The position numbers were made by a program, and so were the translations under genes. The notes below the pieces were generated by a model. It had not been told where the DNA came from. It did no database searches and saw only the letters and a program-made list of their open reading frames with translations. From assembly GCA_022059125.1 (NCBI GenBank), contig JAEUWY010000005.1:5642001-5706000 (forward strand): DNA of 64,000 nt, written 5' to 3'. Shown piece after piece: positions 21,726 to 36,474 of this stretch (positions are counted from its first letter, which is position 1; each line of letters starts with the position of its first letter). The stretch comes from Corynespora cassiicola. Taxonomy: Eukaryota; Ascomycota; Dothideomycetes; Pleosporales; Corynesporascaceae.

Positions 21726-22893
21726 GATGTTTATGGGGAGTGCCTGGTTGCTTTGTTGCTGCGCCCTTGTCTCGTGGGTAGCGGCGGGAGGATGAGATCA
21801 CCGCGCCGGCGCAGGCTCAACGCGCGCGAACTGGGCCGGCCGGGTTGCCCAGGGAATGTCGAAACTGACTTTGATGATCCTCGTCGCGATGGCGGAAACT
21901 GGCTAGGTTGCGCCGTTTCAGATGGGGCGAGGGAAGTCGGCAGGGGAGGGGGATTGTTTATTCGATACCACAGCAACGGCGGCCGTGGTCGTGAAGCTTC
22001 CAAGCCCGCGCGCGCTAGAGCGATGCACACGTCACGGAGCGATGAGGAGGGCGGGCAGAGGGCAGAGGGGATTGCACGACAGCGAGGACAGCGAGGTCAG
22101 ACGCGTTTGGCAGCCGGCGAGGGTCAAATACACGGCGCAGGACAACGGTCGCAGTCAGGCTGGCACAGCAGGCCTCCAGCGCTCATTTGCACGCCCGCCC
22201 GCCTCGCCTCAGCCCTCTCCGCCAAGTCGCCCGCTGCGTCTGAAACTGGAGGCCCCTGCTGCCCTGCCCATCTCGTCGTCGCTACGACGGCAGCCACACG
22301 GATCAGCCACACCAGCTGCTAAATATGGGCCTCCTCTTACGCGGATGCAGCATGCAGCCCCAGGGACGGGCGCGTCGCATCCGACCACTCCCGCACATTC
22401 CCGCCGCCGTGCCTGCGAGCTGCCCGCCCACTGCCTTGTGCGAGTCGCCTGCTGCGAACCTACCAAAGCCCTACGCGTTTGATGACCGCCTGCTCGGTCT
22501 CCGCTGTCATTTCCCCAACGACCCGCCCGCCCGCCTGCTCGCATCGCCTTTCTCATTGGTACCTCAGCTGCGGCTGGATGGCGCTCCCAGCAGTGAGCAG
22601 CGTTGCCGCAAGCGGACTACGCTGCCCTACCCGAGCCTCTGCACCGTCGGCTTTGTCAGTGTGGCGTGCCGGGATTCGACTTCTGCTGGGGGGCTGAGGC
22701 TGCAGAGGTTGCCGAAGCCCCCACAATCCCACGAGGCTGAGTATCCTGTCGTACGTGGTTTTGTGGACCTCTGGTAGACATGGTTGAATATTTTTTTTTC
22801 TTCGAGTCTTGTGAATTGCGTCAACATGTGCGATATGCGCACATCTCAGGGTATCAATCCGCCACTATGCTGCCGGCCTGCCCGTGCCCACCT
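21726..22893. other. GC-rich upstream region of the chitin synthase
   Basis: It holds the chitin synthase promoter and the 3' flank of the tyrosine phosphatase gene. Overlapping open frames in many registers reflect high GC content; none shows a domain. Confidence 0.5.
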
Positions 22894-23677
22894 CTAGCTA
22901 AGCTCACCAGCCTCCAACTGCTCGAGGAACACCTTGGAAAACTTGACAGCCTGCTCGTACGCAATCGTGAATCCCTCCGTGCCGCCATAGTACGGATCTT
23001 GAATCTCCTCGCCCTTGCCAGACCGCCTCTTCTTGCCCCCAAAATCCCCGAAGAGGAATACCTTGCCTACTGCATCCTCACCACCCGCACGCTTGACCTC
23101 CCTCCTCCGCAGCTGCAGCAGATCCTCGTAGTTATCGTCATCCATGGCCAGGATGTAATCAAAGTTTTGGAAATCGCTCGTCTTGAACTTGCGTGCCCGG
23201 TGCCGATAGCTTGTAATTCCTTTGTCCTCGAGCGTAGCCATGGTTCGCGAGTCAGGCCCATCGCCGACGTGGTATGCTCCTGTGCCGCACGAGTCGATGT
23301 TCGCAACCAGAGGGTGCGGAGTGCCCTTTTGGGGGCGGGTGATGTGCGTGAAGACGCCCTCGGCCATGGTTGACCGGCCTGAATCTACCATCAGCATCGA
23401 AGTAGCTCCAGCGCGGGGGGAGGGGCCGCCTACAGATGTTGCCCAAGCAGACGAAGAGCACCGACACGGGCTTGGGGGAGCCTGATGATCCCGTCTTGTT
23501 CTGCTCGTTCATTGCTGAAGCTTCTCCGGCGGTCATATTTGTTGTTTGGTTAGGGTATTGCGACCGAGTAGAGTCTGAGGAGCTTGTGGTTCCGAACCTT
23601 GGAAAGCCCCTCGGAATTTTGGTCCTGCCAAGCCGCGTCTTCGTATCGCTATCGATATTGCTATCGATAGGCACCAT
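22894..23677 (-). CDS. LTP1: Low-molecular-weight protein tyrosine phosphatase
   Basis: Two exons (23677-23434 and 23378-22894) encode up to 242 residues. The 55-nt intron falls inside the active-site loop; splicing yields VCLGNICRS, the C-x5-R loop with catalytic Cys77 and Arg83. The general-acid aspartate is in the block IQDPYYGG near the C-terminus, and the end (FLEQLEAGELS) is typical. The family removes phosphate from tyrosine in the cytosol. Yeast Ltp1 and animal LMW-PTP are about 160 residues; here about 70 extra residues, rich in Ser and Thr, precede the core. Translation could instead start at Met codons at 23536 or 23512, which would give a protein nearer the usual size. The family call is firm; the start is not. 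Confidence 0.92.
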
Positions 23678-24019
23678 CAAAGGTCACCCCGCTCGCAAAT
23701 CCTCAGTATACAAATCAAGGCGTTTGTAGGATTCAGAAATTGGAATTTGGGTCCTTGAATGTAGATATGTCTCTGCCTACGCTCTGCTACACGCGTTCGC
23801 AAACCAAATCCTCCGTGGTCCGGTCGCCCTTGTGCATACCGCCAAGATAATCCTGCCTAAAAACCGGTATTACCTTGGCCCATCCATCCCGAAGTAGAGT
23901 GCATGTCCCGAGTCTCTGAAGGAAACTCGTGTCTTCGTAAACCATGGCCTTCCTCCTTATATTTTGCCCTTGCTTGGTATCATCAAGATCCCCCCCCGTC
24001 CATCACATACTTCCTTCAT
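23678..24019. other. Short intergenic spacer
   Basis: It holds the 3' flank of the SNF1 gene and the promoter of the tyrosine phosphatase gene, both on the minus strand. Nothing else is recognised. Confidence 0.5.
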
Positions 24020-26869
<2,850 letters not shown>

Positions 26870-28061
26870 GGTGAAGCAGCGGTCGGGCGCGCGGCGCCGC
26901 AGGCTCACAGAGAGACAGGCTCAGGGAGGAGATATGCTCGCGGCGCGAGCGGAGAAAACAAATGGGTGCGGTGACAGTGTGGTCGCGAGGACCGCGAGAC
27001 TATACGTAATGTTAGCAGGCTGGCGGTGGCCCAATGGGGTGGGTGAGGGGTCTCCGGCATGTGATGCAGGGCGCGACGACACTGGGGCAGGCCAACCACC
27101 AGCTCGACGGCCGCATATGCGCGGCAGGCGAGCGATCAACGTACCTGTCGACGTCGGGGTGCCGATGGGTGACGGCGGCTGTTGCACTTGCGAACCGCGT
27201 TTCGCGGGCTTCAACAAAGTGTTGACCACGCTTGGAGGCTCGCTGCCCCACCTACGGATGCGCTGGGAGCACCACCATTGACTGGCAGGCAGCGCAGAAT
27301 CACGGGCTCCGAGTGCTGATATAGCCGTCGCTGTTGCTGAGGCGGCCTGATCGGTGAGCGCGGGCCCTGAAATGCGGGCAAGGGACAGTCGTGGAAGACG
27401 ATGGATGGAGAGACGGCGCCTGTGGGGCGCTGGGGAAATTGTGCCCTGTGTGCTGGAGTCGACCGTCACTAAAAAAAAAGGTCACAATGCGGCTGGGACA
27501 GCAGAGGCGCAGCGTCGCCGGCGGGAGCGAGGGTGATGGCGAGGGCGACGGGGATGGGGGGGACGGCGATGGGCGTTCGACGACAAGGCCGCAGCGATCC
27601 TGGTGACGATAGAGTGTTGAGTCGGCGCCCAGGTGTGAAAGCAAGCCCGCCCCTCCCTTCGCACCGAGTCTGTGCACTTGCAGGCCTGCACGCCTGCAAG
27701 CCGATCGTCGGCACGCAAAACACAGTCGCCACACCGGCAACCTCACGAGCAGCTGGTGGAAACCGCCCTCTTTTCGCTGCGGACGTAGGACCACGCCCCT
27801 ACATATCAGCTATCCCTTGTCGCTGCTCTCCAGCAGTTCGCAGCCCCAGCCCCAGCCCCCCCCAGCACAAGCGCAGCCCCAGGATGCTGACTCGCATGCC
27901 CTAACGACCCGCCTCCACGCGATGCGTGCTCGTGACCATCGCCATGGACTTTTGACATGCTGTTTGACAAGCCCATTGCATATGGGACCACGCTGATCGG
28001 TCGGTTCATCCCAATCCACTGCCGAGGACCCTTTTCCGTCCTCCGTCTGCAAGGGCCCAGG
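26870..28061. other. Long upstream region of SNF1
   Basis: About 1.2 kb of GC-rich DNA between SNF1 and the 3' end of the MFS gene, so it holds the SNF1 promoter and probably a long leader. Open frames on both strands overlap and lack features. Confidence 0.5.
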
Positions 28062-30122
28062 TCACCTAAAGCAAAACATGCGTCCGAGACCTCGCTGCTG
28101 TACCTCTCGCCGAGCCGCACCATCGATGAAGGCAGCCTCGCCCTCACTGGTCGAGCTCGCGCTGCTGATCTGCTTCGCCCTGGGGTTCCCGAAGATCCTG
28201 AGCAGCAGTTGCATGACCCCGGCGCTCAGGATGCTCCCGCACAGAATTCCAATCATAACCAGGTTGCTCTTGCGGTACCTGTGAGGCCCGACCGAGTCTG
28301 CCGGCCATCCCGTATAGAGGGCATATGTCGTTAGGATGCTACCCAAGTTCCCCAACCCCGACACGAGAGCGCTCGCAGCCGCTACTCCAACTTCGCCGTG
28401 TCTTGGCTGGAAAAGTTCATTGGACCATGCCATGCCTGGAAGGAAATGAGCGCGGTTCAACATGTAGACGCACAGACAGGTGTGGATCTGGGGTGAAGAC
28501 TTACATATGGGTACAGTAGGGCCCAGCCCAAAACCCACCAGTAGCAGGCCTCCGTACCGAGCCCATGAACTGGACCCGTTGCCCGCAAAGGTTGTCACAA
28601 GGAGACCCGTTATCTGTATCATGACTGCGCCGCTAAAAAACAGCGCGCGATGGTGGTTGAATCGGTCTGACAAAGGAGTAACGATGAGAATAGCAATGAG
28701 ATCCATCTGTCATCGAGTTAGTTGATGGGATTCTATTGGCAAGCAAACACTCACCACCCAGATGGGCGCGAACAGCAGGGATAGCTGAATTCCCGTCAGA
28801 TTGGGATTGATACCCCGGATGATGACGGTGCCATAGCTCTGCGTCCCAATGCCGACACCCACAACACCAAAGTACATGACCACCAGCGGCCACAAGCGCC
28901 AGTCCATCACTACGGCCCACAAGTCTTTCCAGGTCCATATCTGGCGGTGGTAAACCCTCCTCAGATCCTCGTAGTGGATGCGGGCGTCCTCGCCGGTCAG
29001 AGCAGGCTTACTCTCCGGGATAAATCTCTGCCAGCCAGTCCGCTCGCGGACTTGGCCTGGGGGAAGCGGTCTGTCGGGAAGCCACCAGAGCAAAGAGATG
29101 CCAACCAGTGTGCCAACCAGACCATACAGCAAAAACATCCACTGAAAGCCAACAAGGCCACCAAGCCCGTCCATCTCCTGGAAACCTGCCGACACCAAAC
29201 CAACCACCGCCGCAGACACTTGGGCCGCAGTAAAGTAGCGCCCAATGCGCTTACCTGTCCGCGAAGGTGGGTAGAAAAGGGTGAGATAATACGACATGCC
29301 CGGCCACATGCCTGCAATGACGATACCGAGAAGCAATCGAAGAAGGCTAGGCCTTGTCAGCTGGTATCCGTGGATGATAGGATAGACCATACAAAAAGCT
29401 CCAGGCCGCTTTCATGGCAGTCATGCAAGCACCAATGATGCCGACGCCCGTGACAATTCTGCTCATCCAGATATGTGGGCTCAGCCGCGACATTACAAGG
29501 TTCGATGGCAAATCAAACAACACATAGCAGACATAGAACAGGGCCAGACCAGTCGACACCTGCTTGGGGGTCAAATTGAGTTCGCTGGCGAGGTCATGGC
29601 CTCTATTACTGTTCATGGTCTGCGCGAGGCCAATGTTAGACCGAATGGCCGAGCAGAGGAAATACAACACCCAAAATGCTAGGGGAGTGGTCAGCGCTGT
29701 CAGAAGCAAAGATTTTGGCGGAATGCACCTGGCAGTATTCTGCGGTCAAGTTTCCTACAAAAGTAGTTAGAAAAAAAAACTCCACGGACACTTGGCCGAT
29801 TCTTCAAGATCAACGGTACATACTTGTATACTTTTTCGATTCTGTCCACATCGATAGGTTCCAGCCCGACTTCGACGTCCCTCTGCGAAGTCTCGCCAAT
29901 TTTGGGCGTCGCCTGTCCATCTCTTGTCTCGCCTCTGGTCTGCAACTCTTCCAGCCCCTCTCCATCGGGCCTCTTTGCCGCCTTGCCGCGGGGACCATCG
30001 CTCGTTTCGAGGATATCCTTGTCGCCTCTCGCGATGCCTTCGGACGCGATCATGACAAAAAGTAGCAGGGCAGTAGTCAAGACGACGGCGAAAATTATGT
30101 CGAGGGTAGATGCGGCAGTCAT
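28062..30122 (-). CDS. MFS transporter, anion:cation symporter (allantoate/nicotinate permease) type
   Basis: Six exons (30122-29824, 29754-29729, 29678-29393, 29346-28755, 28706-28505, 28435-28062) give 592 residues, or 569 if translation starts at the ATG at 30053. Exon 2 is only 26 nt. After a polar N-terminal region, KKLDRRILPAFWVLYFL opens transmembrane segment 1, followed by IGLAQ and the rest of a 12-segment major-facilitator fold. PSNLVMSRLSPHIWMSRIVT and LLLGIVIAGMWPGMSYYL are hallmarks of the Dal5/Tna1 family, which imports small organic anions such as allantoate, nicotinate or vitamins across the plasma membrane. The first 23 residues from 30122 are hydrophobic and do not fit the family, so the later start is more likely. 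Substrate is not predictable. Confidence 0.9.
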
Positions 30123-30649
30123 GGTTCCCTATAGAAGAAGAGAAGAGCCGATGCCGGCCGCGGCCAGCCCAGCCTCGGTATGGACTGACGAGCAGCTGTT
30201 GAGCTCCTGCTCTCTAGGATAGTGGCGGGGTGCGCTAAGCGTGCTGGTAAAAACGAGCGTGCATGGGATCTGGTCGAGACTCGCTCGACGGGCCAAAAAG
30301 AAAACGATAAGAGGCGTCAAGTCGGAGCGCGCTTTCAGTGAGGAGAAACATCAAGCAAGTACAACTTGCTTATTGATCTGTCTCCTGCCTTGGTCAGGTA
30401 ACGACTGGCCGTGAGCCATAGGGGCTTGCAATTCCGTGCCGCTTTCCGTGGACGGGCGATGGTGATCTGCGTGCGGTGGATCGGGCAAGGCGCCGTGTAG
30501 ATCCGCGCTAAAAAAGTTCGCGGGAGGAAACCATATCGTCATTGACGGAGCTTTCGTCTGGAGCTTCAGACTTTCCACAAGACTTTGGATAGCGATTGCA
30601 CACCCACACCCCTCTCTCCGTCGAAGGCGCCCACCCTCAAAGCTGCACC
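30123..30649. other. Divergent promoter between MFS gene and the Q-rich-protein gene
   Basis: The two flanking genes are transcribed away from each other. No clear TATA box or binding site stands out. Confidence 0.5.
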
Positions 30650-31452
30650 ATGTTCTCGAGAACAGCGACGCGCTCGACGCGCACTCTCTTCTCTTCGCCA
30701 GTGCAAACCCTCCACCTCCGCGCAAGACCTCTATCCACCCTACCCAATAACCCACACATTGTATTGCCTTTCCCCTCCCTCCAACCCAGCATGCACATCC
30801 GACTAACAAAAAGCAAAAAAAACAGTACGCACACCCCGACCCCGTAAACCCCTCCCGCCACATCCTCTCCCTCCTCCCCACAACACCCCCAACCCCCTCC
30901 CTCGCCCTAGGCGCCACCACCGCCCTCCCCCCAACCCCCAACTCCTTCACCACAAACCCAAACTTCCTCCGCATCCTCTCCTCGGTGCTCGCCCAGCACG
31001 CCCACGCCGACCCCACCGCCCGCCAACAAGCCGCCGTCTTCGCCTCCTCCCACGGCTCCCCCTTCCTCTCCGCGCCCTCGCACCAACAACAACAGCAGCA
31101 GCAAAAGAACAAGCGCCGCAGGTCCGACGACGGCTCCGGCGGCGCGAGCAACCAGTCCGGCGTGGGCGGTGCGGGCCGAGGCGGATACATACACGTCAGC
31201 GACGTTCGCGCGCCGCCGGACTGGGGCCGCATCGCGGAGCCCGAGGATATCTTTGGGAGCTTGGAGGTTGATGGGCGGGGCGAGTTTGTGGGCGGGGGCC
31301 ATGATGGGGAGGGGAGCGGGGTAGGGAATTGGCAGGAAAGTGGGACGTATAGGGTCATTACGCGGGAGGGGATCTTGGGGCTGACGGATTTTTTGAGGGG
31401 GAAGGTCGTGGAGAGGTTGAGGGAGTTGGAGAAAGAGGGGAAGACGGGCTAG
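30650..31452 (+). CDS. Conserved fungal protein of unknown function, possibly mitochondrial
   Basis: Two exons (30650-30760 and 30826-31452) encode 245 residues. The N-terminus (MFSRTATRSTRTLFSSPVQT) is rich in Arg, Ser and Thr with no acidic residue, as in mitochondrial presequences. The intron has a pyrimidine-rich body and AACAG acceptor; the join reads NNPHI-YAHPDP. The body holds NPSRHILSLLP, LALGATTALPPTP, a low-complexity insert with seven Gln followed by a basic KNKRRR patch, then a C-terminal block GGYIHVSDVRAPPDWGRIAEPEDIFGSLEVDG and RVITREGILGL. I remember proteins of this layout in many Pezizomycotina, all without assigned function. A 335-codon open frame on the opposite strand (30351-31358) mirrors this gene and is rejected. 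Mitochondrial targeting is inference. Confidence 0.78.
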
Positions 31453-32310
31453 ATGTTTGAAGTGAGTGGTGGCTGGATTTGTTATTGGAGTAGAGGTGAG
31501 ATGTATGACTATGGTTCAAAAACTGCGGGACCTCGGGCGTCAAAAGCGCTCTTTTGAAGAAGCCTTAGGCTTTTGTATATATACACATGTACCATAAAAA
31601 TATGAGAATCCATGAAGATGATTGTGAAGCACACCAAATCTCAAATGTTATTGTCCCACTTGGTTCTATTTACCCCCAACCCATCATGAATCAGCAGCAA
31701 CATGGCGCAGTGCCATCTGGACATCCTCAACCATCACACCAAAGACCAGTCATCAAAGTCGAGATACCATTCGTGCGTTATTCTACACCCATACTCGAGT
31801 CCAACATCAAGAAGCTAACCTCTCCATTCCCAAACGGCCTACCGAAGAACAAAACTCCTTTGCTTAACCGACAAACTTTCTACTCCAGCACGGCCGTCAG
31901 TCATAGAGGGCTAAAATCAAGATATCACAACCGGAGTATCATCCAACCCCTGCCGCACCGTACAAAATGATCAACATCTTTTCCTTCGTACATTCGACTC
32001 TCCCGTCTGCTGCCCTACGACTTGACTGAGGGTCTCGGCCACCCTCGCCCTACCTCACCCCCCCGCGTCGTGAATTACTACGTTTTCCCACGGACCCAGC
32101 CCTCGCCATGGACAACGAGAGCTGGTCCGCAGAGCTTCGGCTGGCATCCAGATAATCCAAGATCCCTAGGCCCTAAACGGCCTCGCATGATGACAATAAC
32201 AAGTTTTGGTGAAGTCGGTGATGATACAGGATGGAACTAAGAGAAGGAGATGTGTAAATACAAGTCGAGAAAAGTGGAATCAAGTGCTTATGTCGTTGCG
32301 TCACACGTGT
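31453..32310. other. Convergent intergenic interval
   Basis: It lies between two converging genes and should contain both 3' UTRs. A 127-codon plus-strand frame at 31587-31970 has no recognisable feature. Confidence 0.5.
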
Positions 32311-34359
32311 TTACCTCATGCCAGCCCCGAGCCCAGCGCCCATGGCACCAAGTTTGGATGCAAGTTGAGGATACTTCTCTTGCACCTCCAACTGTGTTCG
32401 GGTGGCCTCGGCGTAGCTCAGAGCGTTGACAATCTCACCCTCAGTCCTGGAAAGCTCAGCTGCACGCTCAAAGTACTTGAGCGCCTCCGTGACCTTGCCC
32501 TGCTGAAGGAGCAGCTGGGCCATGGTGGCAACTGCAATGTCGCACTCGGGATCGAGAATGAGAGCCTTCTGGCACAACTTCTCGGCCTCGCCGAAATCGT
32601 TCTTCCACTGGAACAGTGCGAGCGCCTTGTTGATGAGGGGAAGAACGTTCATGCCGAGCGGCTTGGAAGTCTTCTCCATCTCAACAGCAGTGTCGAACTT
32701 CTCGATGGCTTCCTGGTACTTTTGCTGGTCGAGAAGCAGCTCGCCATAGTAGTTGTACACATCAGGCACCTTCTCGAAGTTCTTCATGCAGCGGCGGAAA
32801 GTTGCCATGGAGGATGCGATGCTGCCCATCTTGTACTGAGTGACACCAAGCTGGATGTGCGAGAAGATGAAGTCCTTGTCAAGGTCAATCGACTTCTGGT
32901 AGTCCTTCGCTGCCTCACCAAACTCGGCCTTGATGAAGTGCAACTGGGCGCGGTGGTAGTAAATGTCGGGGTCGTCCTTGTTCTGGGCGAGGGCGGCTTC
33001 GAAATCGGCTTCGGCGGCGAGGGGGTTTGCTGCAGGCCACATGTCAATAATCTGCCAATCATTTGCTTTTTCGGCACGCCGAATGGAAAGGAATTGCATA
33101 CCCAGCTCTAGATGCATGCTAGCGCGCTTGATGAAGCTCTGAGTTAGTGATGGCTGGAGCTCAATGCTCTTGGTCATGTCCTCAAGAGCATCGTCGTTGT
33201 CGCCCCGGAGGTACCTGAAAGTACCCCGCATGTTGTATGCAAAGGCCTCGTGCTCTCCAAGGTTACCAAGCTCCAATGCCTTGTCAAAGGCCTGAGAAGC
33301 CTCGGTGTAGCCCTCGGTAGTCTTGGACTGCAGCGCCTTCAAGCCCTTGCGAAGCTCGGCCTTTCCGCTTCCCTCCTCAAGTTCCGCATCGTCCTCGAGA
33401 CCGGCCGGCGGAGGCTTGGGCCGGAAGCTCTGCAGGTAGTTGGTCACAAAAGTGGGGCTTGGCAACTTCTTGTCCTTGGACGCAAGAATGGCCTTGCCCT
33501 TGGCCTCAGCAACCTTCTTCAGCAGGCGCTCGACGCTCTGGGCGCTGTTCTCGTTGCGGAAGCTGTCAATGATGCAGCTGGCGGTGTAGTCCAACAAAGC
33601 CTCGCTGTTGCGCTCGACCTGCTCGTAGGCGTTCGCCCGGCGGTTCATGGCCTTGACATACTCGTTGTCGAGGTTGATGGCAGCCGTGGTGTCCTCAATC
33701 ACCTTGTCCCAGTTGGACATGGCGTTCCAGCAGGCGGCTCGGTTCGAGTAGAACACGGGGTCCTGTCGGCAGACAATGGCCTTTCCATACAGCTCGATGG
33801 CACGGTTATAGTCTTTCGAGCCATAGGCCTTGTTTCCGGCGGCCTTCAGCTTTGCGGCCATTTCTTTCCGCTCCTACAAGACATTAGCCCTGCCCTGCCC
33901 CGTGTGCAGGAAACATCCTTACCTCCTCGGAAAATGTTCCGATGGTGTTTTCGTCAACATCGGGGAGGCTGTCCTCTTCGCTCGCAGATACGGAAGCAGT
34001 TTTCTTTTCTGTAACACAATCAGCCCGGATACCCGCAAATCTGTCCCTGTGTACTGACCAGCCTCCTCCTTGGCCGCAGCGTCCTTCTCGGCCCGGTCCT
34101 TTGCCTTCTTGCGATCCCGCTTCTTCTTGCTCTTGGTCGACGAGGTAGGCGCCGAGGCATCCTTGTTGGAGTCTGTGAGATAGTAAATGGCACCACCGGC
34201 GGTCACGACAAGCGTGATACCCGCGATGGTATAGACGGCGCCCTTGTTCTCCGAGGCCCAGTTCGATATCCGGTCCCATAGCGAGCTCGTTCCGGCCTGT
34301 GGGATCTCGACGGGGAAGGGGCCCGGGGAGTTGGGAAGCGGCGCTGCGTTGGCCGACAT
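32311..34359 (-). CDS. TOM70: Mitochondrial import receptor TOM70
   Basis: Four exons (34359-34059, 34008-33923, 33873-33102, 33029-32311) encode 625 residues, close to the usual size. A single membrane anchor at about residues 41-61 ([20 protein letters not shown]) follows a short N-terminal tail, then a very basic linker with [14 protein letters not shown], then tetratricopeptide repeats starting at [24 protein letters not shown]. The protein sits in the outer mitochondrial membrane and receives Hsp70/Hsp90-bound carrier precursors for the TOM channel. The third intron (33030-33101) is 72 nt, a multiple of three without a stop, but removal joins [17 protein letters not shown], which restores TPR spacing. 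The gene is divergent from ABZ2. Confidence 0.95.
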
Positions 34360-35055
34360 GATGGGATGGGATATATGTAGAGCGCAGACGGCGGAGAGTT
34401 CGGGAACGCAATGCAGATGGAAAAGAGAGGAAGGGCGCGCTCAATGGGCTGTGGTGGCGTCGATGAAAGGAGATGATGCTGAAGTCGAGCTCAGTTGGAA
34501 ATTTAGGTCGAGTTAGTAAGGAGCTGGTCTGAGCTCACGGCGCAAAAACGTCATCAACGGCACAAGTCCAAGCCTGGAGAGCGGCTGCGAGCGTGCCCAC
34601 GCGTGGGAAAATGTGGCTGGTGCCGGGCTCGACGATTTGACCCACAGAGCACAGCATATTTGCTCTCCTCCCCCGCTGCAACTATTGCCACTGAAACTCT
34701 GCTTGAGGCCGGGCATGTAAACAAACGTCACGTGACCTTCTCCTTCACGGCCATCCTTGCTCCTACAGCCTCATCCACAGGCAAGTATCCCCTGGTCAAA
34801 GTTTGAAAATTGCAGCCGTCGAAAAATTCTGATGGCCTGTCTGTAGACATCGTGTGACTGTCGCGGCTCCACGTACCATTCGCCAGTCTCCCCCCGCCAT
34901 CGGCATAATCGGAGTTGGGGGACGCAGCTCTGGACGGGACGGATCGTAACCAACATGGTCCTTTGCATTTACCCTATCTTCCACGAACGCCAGAGTAGTA
35001 CAGAGCACCGCATCGATACCCGTGGCGCATCGTTACCATACATTATTTACCCAGC
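34360..35055. promoter_or_regulatory. Bidirectional promoter region TOM70 / ABZ2
   Basis: About 700 bp separate the start codons of two genes transcribed away from each other. No TATA box is evident on either side, as usual for housekeeping genes. Confidence 0.5.
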
Positions 35056-36109
35056 ATGCCGTCCGACACAGACTTTCATTTGTTCACAAGCCTTCGCTAT
35101 GACCCGCTGCTGCTGACATCGGATGAGAACGCGCAAAGCTATCTGAACTTTGTTTCACCTTCCCCGTTCTATATGCTAGCGTACCACCGCGACCGCATGG
35201 TGGAGGCTGCCCAGCATTTTGATTTCGACCAGGTCACCAAGTACCTTGCAGATGGGCCGGCGTTGCACCAGACGCTCCTCCAAAAGGTCAAGGCATACGT
35301 TGAGCAAGGTGGCCATGATGTAGCACTAAAGGTCACTTGCTCCTATTGATAGTCCTGCGTGTAATCTCTTCTCCTGACCTATATACTAGTTGCGTATTTT
35401 ATTCGACAAGTCCGCCAACATCACGGTGGAATTCGCCGCGGTGCCCCCTGTCCCCCTGTCGACCCTCTACCCACCCTCCCTAGACCCTCCCAAGACATCC
35501 TCGCCCCCTCACCCAGCAGCCTCGTTCGACCCCTCCCCGCTCACTGGCGGCGCCCTCCAGCTGGGCCCTACCGACAGCCTCCCAGGATCCACCGCCCCGC
35601 CACCCGTCTGGAACGTAAAGCTGGACAAAGCACCCACCCCGTCCTCACCCTTCACTCTGCTCAAGACGACCCACAGAGACTTTTACGACGAGTCCCGGAA
35701 GAGAGCCTTGCCCGAGAATCCGGCTGGCGCCGTGTACACCGAGGTGTTGCTCTACAACGAATGCAACGAACTCACCGAAGGCACCTTGACCTCCTTGTAC
35801 CTCTTCCGTGGCGGTCGTTGGGTCACGCCTCCTGTGGGGGTGCCTGCAGGCTCTTTCGGCTCGCAGACGCTGAAGGAGTCGAATGGGGATGAGGGGGAGT
35901 TGAGGAAGCCATTTGCTGGACGCTGGGGGCATAGCGTTCGGAGCGCAAAAGTTGGTGCCGGAGGGCAGAGGGGCACTTCTAGAAGATGGGCCCTGTGGAA
36001 GGGCTACTGTATGGAGGAACCCGTGGGTGTGGACACGGTAAAGGTCGGTGAAGGTATCTGGGTCAGCAATGGCGTGAGGGGCTTCAATTTCGCGAGAGTT
36101 TTGGAGTGA
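35056..36109 (+). CDS. ABZ2: Aminodeoxychorismate lyase (class IV PLP enzyme)
   Basis: Two exons (35056-35331 and 35390-36109) encode 331 residues. The enzyme cleaves 4-amino-4-deoxychorismate to p-aminobenzoate and pyruvate, the step of folate synthesis that follows Abz1. The N-terminus (DFHLFTSLRYDP) and the start of the second half are typical of fungal Abz2. The core class IV aminotransferase block YTEVLLYNECNELTEGTLTSLYLF is clear, followed by GGRWVTPPV, the segment that shapes the PLP site. The middle holds a Pro/Ser-rich insert around residues 105-150. The end contains W-x-GY-x-EEPV and a GVRGF motif. The intron is 58 nt with a CTGAC branch-like site 12-18 nt before the TAG acceptor. 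The call is firm. Confidence 0.92.
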
Positions 36110-36474
36110 TCCAAAAGTCGAGACGGAGCCCCGGTCCTGTTGCCCATACTTGCATGGTATCAACTGCATTGGTTCGTCTCGCATGAAATTCTTGCATAGG
36201 TACGTAAGGAAAGGATGGCACTTTTGAAGCGTCTTGAGTCATCTTAATGCACAGTTCCGATTCTGTAGAGGAGTGCATTATTGAACTCGGATCGATTCTC
36301 CGTAATACGACTTAGCTGTGGTTGAACACTAACTGTGAAAAGTATGTAAGCCCCTCATTGTTTGCATGCGGGATTTATAGCCGGTAATGATCCATCTGGT
36401 TCAGGTCTTTGCCTTGTAGACGAAGCAGATGCCTGTCCCCAGCATGATAATATGATACACTTGTCAGACCGTGC
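36110..36474. other. Convergent spacer
   Basis: This 365-bp stretch lies between the ends of ABZ2 and the TmpA-like gene and holds only 3' UTR-type sequence. Confidence 0.5.

Noticed and set aside
22660..22740. Sequence resembling the T-arm of a tRNA on the minus strand
   Set aside because: Only a partial GGATTCGA-like match; no acceptor pairing or anticodon arm could be built around it.
30351..31358. 335-codon open frame on the minus strand
   Set aside because: It mirrors the plus-strand gene at 30650-31452, whose product has conserved-looking blocks and a good intron. The minus frame has repetitive Cys/Gly/Arg composition from the complement of Pro/Gln codons.
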